A stretch of 11,547 bases of DNA from an uncultured Eubacteriales bacterium (GTDB lineage Bacteria; Bacillota_A; Clostridia; Oscillospirales; Oscillospiraceae). Made by a program: the position numbers and the translations under genes. The notes below the pieces were generated by a model that saw only the letters and a program-made list of their open reading frames with translations, was not told the DNA's origin and ran no database searches. This document shows, piece by piece, positions 6,898 to 11,547 of the stretch (position 1 is the first letter of the stretch; each line of letters begins with the position of its first letter). The stretch is taken from the NCBI GenBank assembly GCA_949747935.1, contig CATKHE010000177.1, positions 1 through 11,547 on the forward strand. Reading direction: 5' to 3'.

Positions 6898-6938
6898 AAA
6901 ATGCGGAGACTCGCCATCCGGGCAGGTCTCCGCATTTT
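6898..6938. terminator. 13-bp hairpin terminator between convergent genes
   Basis: AAAATGCGGAGAC (6898-6910) pairs perfectly with GTCTCCGCATTTT (6926-6938). The loop (15 bases) can itself form a short GCC/GGC stem. On the minus strand the stem runs into TTTTCTTCTATT, so it could serve the minus-strand Spo0A-like gene as well as ylmC. Confidence 0.8.
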
Positions 6939-6966
6939 GGGGATCAGACAAAGGAGAGGGCTGTTC

Positions 6967-7011
6967 ATGACGCCGCATCGCGCGCGGCAGTATGCTTTGA
7001 AGAGAAGTTGA
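6967..7011 (+). CDS. Possible 14-residue mini-ORF
   Basis: ATG 6967 is preceded by a strong ribosome site (AAGGAGAGGG, 6951-6960, 6 bases away) and encodes MTPHRARQYALKRS, a very basic peptide. It lies just after a terminator hairpin and no promoter is visible. The ribosome site may be coincidental or a remnant of a deleted gene. It is listed because the site is as good as any in the window; evidence that it is translated is weak. Confidence 0.2.
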   Translation: MTPHRARQYALKRS

Positions 7012-7015
7012 GCCG

Positions 7016-7420
7016 TTATGCTGGGCTGGCAGCCGGATTGGATTGGGCGTTCAACTGTCCGCCCAGAAGTGCGGCGGACAGGATGGAGAGAAATTGGGCG
7101 TTGCGGGGTTTCTCTGTCAGCGGCCGGCAGGCCAGCCGTTCCAGCAGTGCCGGGTTGCGCTCCCAGACGACGGAGACAACTGTTCGAATACTCCGTTCCA
7201 CAGCTTTCCAGTTTGTCCCATACTGTTTTGCTACGTCCGGATAGACCCGTTTGGTTACCAGAAGCAGCCGTTCCTGACGCTCCACGCACAGGACAATGGC
7301 GTAGGCGGTATAGAAAAAACCGGTGTAATTTGCTGTGGCTCCCAGTTTATACAGCAGATCATAGGCACTGATGCGCAGCTTGTCTTGCTTGCTGAAGCTG
7401 TAGTCCTTCGGTTCTGACAT
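7016..7420 (-). CDS. Stand-alone Spo0A C-terminal-like DNA-binding protein
   Basis: This 134-residue protein aligns by eye with the DNA-binding (trans-activation) domain of Spo0A, the master sporulation regulator, but lacks the N-terminal phospho-receiver domain. Matching blocks: AYDLLYKLGATANYTGFFY (19-37; Spo0A has a leucine-rich helix ending in Gly then KGY), VTKRVYPDVAKQYGTNWKAV (55-74; Spo0A VTKxLYPDIAKKYxTT), VERSIRTVVSVVWERN (74-89; VERAIRHAIEVAW) and EKPRNAQFLSILSAAL (103-118; KPTNSEFIAMxAD). The tail (119-134) is low complexity. It lies 31 bases after the XRE gene on the same strand, so the two probably form one operon. Without a receiver it should act independently of the phosphorelay, perhaps competing for Spo0A boxes or serving as a constitutive or partner-controlled regulator. 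Ribosome site AAAGGGG is 10 bases before the ATG. Confidence 0.8.
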   Translation of the reverse strand: MSEPKDYSFSKQDKLRISAYDLLYKLGATANYTGFFYTAYAIVLCVERQERLLLVTKRVYPDVAKQYGTNWKAVERSIRTVVSVVWERNPALLERLACRPLTEKPRNAQFLSILSAALLGGQLNAQSNPAASPA

Positions 7421-7451
7421 TTTTTGACGCCCCTTTCAAATTGCACGGCGG

Positions 7452-7688
7452 CTACGGATTAGGAGAATTGTCCCTGTCCGTCTTTTGTTCGGCCAGCAAA
7501 TCCTCAGCCGGAATGTTGAGACCGGCACTGATTTTGGCGATAATGTCGATGGTAGCGGCCTGGTCTCCCCGCTCGATTTTTCCCCAGTATTTGCTGCTCA
7601 TATTGCACAGCTCCGCCGCCTGCTCCTGAGTTAGCTTTCGCTGCGCTCTATGGTACCTCACGTTTTTCCCCAAGATATCTCTAAGCAT
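7452..7688 (-). CDS. XRE-family helix-turn-helix regulator
   Basis: A small (78 residues) cytoplasmic transcription factor of the Cro/CI type. MLRDILGKNVRYHRAQRKLT leads into the helix-turn-helix (about residues 20-45, QEQAAELCNMSSKYWGKIER), with the conserved Glu-Arg-Gly-Asp that closes the recognition segment, then helices to LNIPAEDLL (57-65), the usual end of the domain. The start is uncertain: ATG 7691 and 7688 are adjacent and a GGGGGAGG ribosome site abuts them; an upstream GTG (7706) has no site. It has no effector domain, so it probably regulates its own operon with the downstream Spo0A-like gene. Target DNA unknown. Confidence 0.85.
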   Translation of the reverse strand: MLRDILGKNVRYHRAQRKLTQEQAAELCNMSSKYWGKIERGDQAATIDIIAKISAGLNIPAEDLLAEQKTDRDNSPNP

Positions 7689-7706
7689 CATCCTCCCCCC
7701 CGACAC

Positions 7707-8035
7707 CTATTATCGTAGCGGAAGATTCGGCTTTCGTACAGGAACGATAAGCATCTTTTCTTCTTTTTTCGATATTTTTTTGGACTGCGTTTTGCTGGAT
7801 GGTGTCGTCAATAAAAATATGGTATAAAGTCCTCGAAAAATGGTGGGAGAGCAGAAAACCAGATTAGGTCGAATGTCTTTGGCAGAATATCACACAAGCT
7901 AAGATAGCAGTTGGGCTATGGAGACAGGCTAAAACCGATATGTAAAGCTAAAGCACAGGGAACAAGGGAACCATGGTCGACACTTCCACAAGGAAGCAAG
8001 TGAAGTGACACCTTCGCCTCGCAGGCAGGAAATGG
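7707..8035. other. Non-coding stretch upstream of the XRE gene and mobile remnants
   Basis: No gene is supported here. The left part (7707-7850) is AT-rich and should hold the minus-strand promoter of the XRE unit, but I find no convincing -35/-10 pair. A Spo0A-box-like heptamer, TTCGATA (7768-7774), one base from the TTCGACA consensus, is present. The right part (7850-8035) may be remnant group II intron RNA; small hairpins such as CTTCC/GGAAG (near 7983-7996) are visible, but I cannot place an intron boundary. Confidence 0.4.
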
Positions 8036-8344
8036 CCTGCAAATCCATGGAACGGCAGCCCGTAGCAGTGATGAAGCCCCTGTAATGAAGTGAAGCGAAG
8101 GGGCATAGTCAGTGCAGATTGTATGTGAAGATGGAAGTCGAGAAAGCCGTAGACATACCTGTGTGCTGGACCCTATTTTTAGAAGCACAATTCTTTGTTC
8201 ACTCCTATGGGTTCCTCCCTATGCGTGATGCGGCAAAGACTCTGGTGGACAAAATTTCTTGTCCACCAGACAGATTACTACTGGTTTGTTAAGGGCGATA
8301 TCGGCAAATGCTTTGACCACATCGACCATAGCATACTCCTGAAG
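8036..8344 (+). pseudogene. Group II intron reverse transcriptase remnant
   Basis: Decayed coding DNA. The segment around 8052-8095 reads in one frame as TAARSSDEAPVMK, a peptide seen (from memory) in Firmicutes group II intron open frames, then stops. Next, DGSR in one frame (8130-8141) passes into EKAVDIP in another (8140-8160), resembling the RT motif DGKxRPLGIP. VLDPIF appears at 8163-8180, and after a frame change come EAQFFVHSYGF and LPMRDAAKTLVDK, matching the SYGFRPxRS region. A further shift near 8255-8280 leads to KGDIGKCFDHIDHSILL (8291-8341), the RT motif carrying the first catalytic aspartate. The YADD active site, thumb, maturase and endonuclease domains are absent, so no activity is possible. 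The sequence joins an IS630 fragment at about 8345. Confidence 0.75.
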
Positions 8345-8570
8345 CGCTGGGACATGAGCTGCCAGCGTCCGGCGAAGCGTGCGCGAGAACAGAATCCTAT
8401 CAGTATCTAAAGGTAGAAAAGCGAGGAATATCCCGCTGTTTCAAGACGTGTGGAAGCAGAAAATGCCATTCTCTATTGGGCCGAGGAGACCGGCGTATGC
8501 AGCTGTGAAATTGTAGAGCGCGGCTTTTCCCTGAAAGGCCGTCCTCCCGTGCTGCCGCTTTTGTCCAAAG
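8345..8570 (+). pseudogene. IS630-family transposase remnant
   Basis: A fragment of an IS630-type DDE transposase without its start, 3' part or visible end repeats. The reading frame continues from the RT fragment: RWDMSCQRPAKRAREQNP (8345-8398) matches the linker before the catalytic core of IS630 enzymes, is then broken by TAA (8408-8410) and TAG (8414-8416), and resumes as SEEYPAVSRR, ILYWAEETGV (with a family-typical acidic pair, WAEE in place of the usual WxDE) and ERGFSLKGRPPVL. The catalytic Asp of the DETG motif is Glu here, another sign of decay. Homology fades at about 8565, a few bases before the ldh stop codon. The element is dead; the residue changes and stops argue for an old insertion. 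Confidence 0.75.
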
Positions 8571-8573
8571 ATT

Positions 8574-9533
8574 TTAAACAGGCTCCTGAAAACTCAGGCC
8601 GTCGATGACCTCTCTCAGCTGCCGGGCTGACTCATACATCGCTGACCGCTCCGGCTCACTCAGAGGAATCTCCAAAATTTTCTCCAACCCCGCCTTCCCC
8701 ACAACAGAAGGAATGCTCAGCGCCACATTCTCCAGGCCGTAGGCCCCCTCCAGCACCACAGAAATTGGTAGGACCGCATGCTCATCCTTCACAATGCACT
8801 CTGCGATACGCCCCACCGCCATGGCGATTCCGTAGTATGTGGCGCCCTTGCGCCGGATAATCTCGTCGGCGCTCCCCCGTATTTCCCGGAGCATAGCCTC
8901 CATATCCGCCGTGTGGAGCTCCTTCCCCCGCAATCGGCAGAAGCCGTCCAGGTCCAGTCCAGATACATTGGCTCCGCTCCAGACCGCCAGCTCGCTGTCC
9001 CCGTGCTCCCCCACGATGAAGGCGTGGATGTTGCGGCTGTCCACGCTCAGCTCCGCCCCCAGCAGCTGCTTCAGCCGGGCGGTGTCGAGCACCGTCCCGG
9101 AGCCGATTACCCGCTCCTTGGGATAGCCGGACAGCTTCCAGGCTGCATAGGTCAGCACGTCCACCGGGTTGGAAACAATCAGCAGAATCCCCTTGAAGGG
9201 ACGGCTCCTGATCTCATCCAAAATGCTTTTGAGAATTGCGATATTCCTTCCGATCAGTTCCAGCCTTGTCTCCCCCGGCTTTTGATTGACCCCCGCAGTG
9301 ATGACGGCCAGACCGCAGTCGGCAATATCGTCGTAGGTCCCCGCGGTAATTTCCATCGCGGCGCCGTAGGGCAGGCCGTCGCTCAGGTCCATGGCTTCGC
9401 CCTCCGCCTTGGCCTGATTCGCGTCCAGAAGCACCAGCTTTGAAAACAGCCCCTGCTGTAAAAAGCGAAACGCGATGGAGGCACCGACAGAGCCGCACCC
9501 GACCACAGCCGCCTTTCTGAAATTAACTGCCAT
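8574..9533 (-). CDS. ldh: L-lactate dehydrogenase
   Basis: A 319-residue NAD-dependent enzyme reducing pyruvate to L-lactate, cytoplasmic, used to regenerate NAD during fermentation. The Rossmann motif is VVGCGSVGAS (10-19), with Asp37 in LLDAN to select NAD over NADP. The active-site loop is AGVNQKPGETR (80-90). Gln84 at the specificity position marks lactate rather than malate dehydrogenase, which has Arg there. Substrate Arg90, Asp150 and Arg153 (VLDTAR) and catalytic His177 (GEHGDS) are all present. In fructose-bisphosphate-activated enzymes the position two after Arg153 is usually Arg; here it is Lys155, so activation may be altered. AGGAG lies 9 bases before the ATG. It follows the repressor gene on the same strand but behind a terminator, so it is probably separately expressed. 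No clear promoter or terminator seen. Confidence 0.93.
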   Translation of the reverse strand: MAVNFRKAAVVGCGSVGASIAFRFLQQGLFSKLVLLDANQAKAEGEAMDLSDGLPYGAAMEITAGTYDDIADCGLAVITAGVNQKPGETRLELIGRNIAILKSILDEIRSRPFKGILLIVSNPVDVLTYAAWKLSGYPKERVIGSGTVLDTARLKQLLGAELSVDSRNIHAFIVGEHGDSELAVWSGANVSGLDLDGFCRLRGKELHTADMEAMLREIRGSADEIIRRKGATYYGIAMAVGRIAECIVKDEHAVLPISVVLEGAYGLENVALSIPSVVGKAGLEKILEIPLSEPERSAMYESARQLREVIDGLSFQEPV

Positions 9534-9633
9534 ATAAATCCGCTCCTTTTCCTTAGATTACAATCATCTGCCATTACCTCTCTCATTTTGCCAGATTCCG
9601 GAGCGATTATGCGGATATTTTCCCCTTTTATAT

Positions 9634-9660
9634 AAAAATGGGGCGGGATACTTCCCGCCC
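9634..9660 (-). terminator. Terminator of the AraR-like repressor gene
   Basis: GGGCGGGA (9641-9648) and TCCCGCCC (9653-9660) form a perfect 8-bp stem with a 4-base loop. On the minus strand the stem is followed by CATTTTTATAT. It lies 26 bases after the repressor stop and before ldh. Confidence 0.85.
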
Positions 9661-9686
9661 TGCGTCAGTCTGTCTCCTCCCGCCGG

Positions 9687-10754
9687 TCAGCCGCTCTCCC
9701 GCTCCACCAACTGCCAGGGGACCACCTCTGACTGGCACTCCTCCCCCTTGAGCAGGCGCAGGAGCAGTCTGGCGGACAGCTCCCCCAGATTACATGTCCC
9801 ATGGGAGAGGGAGGTGATCCGAACCGGAGACAGCTCGCTGTATTGACTGTTATCAAAGCTGACCACACAGACCTCCTCCGGGATCCGCACGCCCCGCTTC
9901 CACAACTGAGAGACCACCCGGACAGCCACCTCGTCGTTATAGCACACGATTGCGGTACACCCGGCGAAGCCGTCCAGCACACGGTCCACAAAGAGCTCGG
10001 AGAGAAAGGATTTTTTTGTCTCCGTGTTATACCAAAATATCTGACTATCCTCCATGGGCAGGCCAAGATCCCGCAGCGCCTCCACACAGCCGGCATACCG
10101 CAGCGTTCCCTGCATATCATCGTTTTTGAAGATGCCCGCAATGGTCTGATGCCCTTTTTGGTACAAATGCTCAACTAAAAGCCTGCCGCCCCCGTAGTTA
10201 TCTGCCAGAACAGAGGGCGTTCCGGCCAACTCCGGGTAGATGCCGTTGATGAAGACCAGACGGACGCCCCGCTCGATCAGCTTTCGGTACAGATCCAGAT
10301 TGGGATTGGGCAGCACCGTCTTGGTCCCCTCCACCAGCGCACCGTCCAGGTCCTTCATATTCAGCAGAGTTTGGAGAATTTTCCGCTCTGTGGATACCTG
10401 GTTTTGGGTGGCGAAGAGAAGGGGGGCACTGCTGTTGGCGGCCAGAACGGTCTCCATCCCCCGCAGAATGCTGGGAAAGATGTAATCGCTGATGTAGGTA
10501 GTGACCACCGCAATGGTACAGTTCAAAACTGCCTCCGGCTCCCCCCGCTCTCTCAGGTGGGAGCCGCTTCCCTGCCGGCGGATAATAAGTCCCTCGTCCT
10601 CCAGCAGGGAGAGTGCCCGGCGTACGGTCTGCCGGCTGATCTGAAAGCGCTGACAGAGAAGCTGTTCCGTCGGCAGAACCTGTTTTCCGCTGTACAGGCC
10701 GTTTTCAATCTCCTGCCGAAGGGAGTCGGCGATGGATTGGTATTTAAGCGCCAT
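9687..10754 (-). CDS. AraR-like sugar-responsive transcriptional repressor
   Basis: A 355-residue regulator with a GntR-type winged helix head (about 3-70: YQSIADSLRQEIENGLYSGK, PTEQLLCQRFQISRQTVRRA, EGLIIRRQGSGSHL) joined to a LacI/type-1 periplasmic-binding body. This mix, rare outside the AraR family, and the linker YISDYIFPSILRGME (87-101) with the closing SLSHGTCNLGELSARLLLRL identify AraR relatives, which bind DNA until L-arabinose or a similar sugar is bound. The ATG at 10754 is preceded by AGGAGG (8 bases); an in-frame TTG at 10781 overlaps the promoter region and is rejected. It is divergent from a sugar-binding lipoprotein gene, the usual place for a local repressor, and AATTTGTA motifs lie at both promoters. 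Inducer: probably a pentose or furanose, by inference. Confidence 0.88.
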   Translation of the reverse strand: MALKYQSIADSLRQEIENGLYSGKQVLPTEQLLCQRFQISRQTVRRALSLLEDEGLIIRRQGSGSHLRERGEPEAVLNCTIAVVTTYISDYIFPSILRGMETVLAANSSAPLLFATQNQVSTERKILQTLLNMKDLDGALVEGTKTVLPNPNLDLYRKLIERGVRLVFINGIYPELAGTPSVLADNYGGGRLLVEHLYQKGHQTIAGIFKNDDMQGTLRYAGCVEALRDLGLPMEDSQIFWYNTETKKSFLSELFVDRVLDGFAGCTAIVCYNDEVAVRVVSQLWKRGVRIPEEVCVVSFDNSQYSELSPVRITSLSHGTCNLGELSARLLLRLLKGEECQSEVVPWQLVERESG

Positions 10755-10791
10755 AGGCTGAGCCTCCTCAGAGTTCGTCAATTTTTGAGCA

Positions 10792-10820
10792 ATTATAGCA
10801 TATCATCGCAATTTGTACAA
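10792..10820 (-). promoter_or_regulatory. Promoter of the repressor gene with an overlapping operator-like site
   Basis: On the minus strand TTGTAC (10815-10820) and TATAAT (10792-10797) are separated by 17 bases. The -35 box lies inside the palindrome TTGTACAA (10813-10820), part of AATTTGTAC. This resembles the half site ATTTGTAC known for B. subtilis AraR, so the repressor probably controls itself here. Confidence 0.75.
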
Positions 10821-11049
10821 TATAAAAATGGCCTTTCCATACAGATTATGCAGGTTGACGGACTTCTTTTTAGAAAATTAACTGTAAACGAACAACGAAA
10901 GCAAAATAAAAAGTGATGATAATTTACCGAAATAAAAGAAAATTATCACTTTTTCACAGGAAAATGATAATTTGTATTTATCAATCTGCAATTTCACTCT
11001 CAATTTGTATTGTTTAATTCCCAGAAAATCAAAAAATACAGTACAAATT
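10811..11049. repeat. Four AATTTGTA motifs, candidate AraR-like operators
   Basis: AATTTGTA occurs on the plus strand at about 10811-10818 (followed by CAA), 10969-10976 and 11002-11009 (both followed by TT), and inverted at 11042-11049 (TACAAATT) directly before the -35 box of the sugar-binding protein gene. The repeated site resembles the known AraR operator half (ATTTGTAC). The copies flank both promoters, which fits repression by DNA looping, as reported for AraR. Assignment is an inference from motif and context. Confidence 0.6.
10908..10973. repeat. AT-rich inverted repeat with three TGATAATTT copies
   Basis: TGATAATTT lies at 10917-10925 and 10965-10973, and inverted (AAATTATCA) at 10940-10948. 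The first two are arms of a larger imperfect hairpin: AAAAAGTGAT plus AATTT pairs with AAATT plus ATCACTTTTT, with a 3-base bulge. It could be a regulatory protein site or a bidirectional AT-rich terminator between the divergent promoters. Confidence 0.55.
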
Positions 11050-11050
11050 A

Positions 11051-11079
11051 TTGACGTCATTGCATACAACTGCTATACT
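11051..11079 (+). promoter_or_regulatory. Promoter of the sugar-binding protein gene
   Basis: TTGACG (11051-11056) and TATACT (11074-11079) are 17 bases apart, close to the housekeeping consensus. The transcription start should be near 11086, about 45 bases before the ATG. An inverted AATTTGTA (11042-11049) ends one base before the -35 box. Confidence 0.85.
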
Positions 11080-11130
11080 GACATCAGTTCAAACCCCAGC
11101 GCAAATTATTAGAAAGCGAGGAATTATGAA

Positions 11131-11547
11131 ATGAAAATGAGAAAAGTTCTTGGTCTTGCTCTGGCCGCCGCTCTGACACTGTCTCTGGCCGCCTGCAACA
11201 ACAGCGGCGATAAGCCCGCCGGCAGCACCGGCGGCAGCAATCCCTCCTCCACCTCCCAGACTGACGGCTCCGGCAGCCAGCAGCCCACCCCTCCTCCCGC
11301 TCCCAGCGGAGAGCTGATCACCGTGGGCGTGATCAACAACGACCCCAACGAGTCCGGCTACCGCACCGCCAACGACAAGGCCATGCGCGACACCTTCACC
11401 GAGGAGAACGGCTATAAGGCCACCTTCTTCAATAACAACGACGCCGCCCAGCAGATCGCTGAGGCCCAGCAGATGGTCCAGAACGAGGTGGACTTCCTGC
11501 TCCTCTCCCCCGCCTCCACCACCGGCTGGGACACCGTGCTGAAGGAC
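11131..11547 (+). CDS. Sugar ABC transporter substrate-binding lipoprotein (partial, YtfQ-like)
   Basis: The first 139 residues of a type-1 sugar-binding protein running off the right edge. MKMRKVLGLALAAALTLSLA (1-20) is a lipoprotein signal with a LAAC lipobox; Cys22 becomes the lipid-anchored N-terminus. A Gly/Ser/Pro/Thr linker (23-57) leads into the sugar-binding domain: ITVGVINNDPNESGYRTAND (60-79), then FFNNNDAAQQIAEAQQMV and FLLLSPASTTGWDTVLKD. The ESGYR and TGWDTVLK motifs match the galactofuranose-binding YtfQ group rather than RbsB. Start: ATG 11131 (GAGGAA at 11118-11123, 7 bases upstream); another ATG at 11137 is possible. It is divergent from the AraR-like repressor and is likely the first gene of an import operon whose ATPase and permeases lie beyond the window. 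Sugar inferred, perhaps a furanose or arabinose. Confidence 0.85.
   Translation, partial: MKMRKVLGLALAAALTLSLAACNNSGDKPAGSTGGSNPSSTSQTDGSGSQQPTPPPAPSGELITVGVINNDPNESGYRTANDKAMRDTFTEENGYKATFFNNNDAAQQIAEAQQMVQNEVDFLLLSPASTTGWDTVLKD

Noticed and set aside
7689..7706. GTG 7706 as start of the XRE gene
   Set aside because: It would encode MSGGR from the ribosome site itself; the site fits the ATG pair at 7686-7691.
8574..9533. Malate dehydrogenase as the identity of this gene
   Set aside because: The specificity position is Gln (NQKPGE), as in lactate dehydrogenase, not Arg.
10371..10916. 181-residue plus-strand open frame
   Set aside because: Antisense to the start of the AraR-like repressor and crosses its promoter; no family features.
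1..11547. CRISPR array, tRNA or rRNA genes
   Set aside because: No regularly spaced repeats with unique spacers and no tRNA-like cloverleaf or rRNA sequence was recognised by reading both strands.

Overview
The window looks like chromosomal DNA of a spore-forming gut Clostridium, most likely Oscillospiraceae (Flavonifractor, Lawsonibacter or Pseudoflavonifractor type). The reasons are the GC-rich coding bias with AT-rich intergenic DNA, Firmicutes-type ribosome sites, a YqzL-like gene just before recO, a YlmC/YmxH sporulation gene, a Spo0A-type DNA-binding domain and an AraR-type repressor. This placement is an inference from gene content, not a measured phylogeny.

Layout. At 1-1614 lie the tail of an unidentified gene, a 48-residue YqzL-like gene, recO, and an AT-rich orphan gene (1161-1580) that looks foreign; a hairpin at 1583-1614 separates it from a convergent gene. 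At 1656-2900 on the minus strand is a membrane family-2 glycosyltransferase. At 3113-6630 is a quaternary-amine (OpuC-type) ABC transporter operon: a near-consensus promoter, a short structured leader ending in an intrinsic terminator before the first codon (a likely riboswitch or attenuator), an ATPase with CBS domains, a permease, and a permease fused to its substrate-binding domain. The transporter genes are spaced by 4 bases or overlap by 4, so they are translated as a unit. A perfect 12-bp hairpin closes the operon.

At 6653-6938 is a ylmC/ymxH gene with its own hairpin. At 7016-7688 on the minus strand is a two-gene unit: a small XRE regulator followed by a stand-alone Spo0A C-terminal DNA-binding domain with no receiver domain. 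At about 8040-8570 are decayed mobile elements: a group II intron reverse transcriptase fragment broken by several lesions and joined in frame to a fragment of an IS630-family transposase, abutting the 3' end of ldh. At 8574-9533 (minus) is L-lactate dehydrogenase. At 9687-10754 (minus) is an AraR-like repressor (GntR DNA-binding head plus LacI-type sugar-binding body). It diverges from a lipoprotein sugar-binding protein (11131 to the window end) of the YtfQ type. The 376-base region between them holds two opposing promoters and repeated AATTTGTA and TGATAATTT motifs that are candidate operators.

Functional reading: the right end is a sugar-uptake locus under local repressor control. The centre is an osmoprotectant or quaternary-amine importer that appears controlled by premature termination in its leader. 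Between them sit a sporulation-flavoured regulatory pair and a mobile-element graveyard. Novelty is most plausible in the leader RNA, the receiver-less Spo0A-like protein and the orphan gene.
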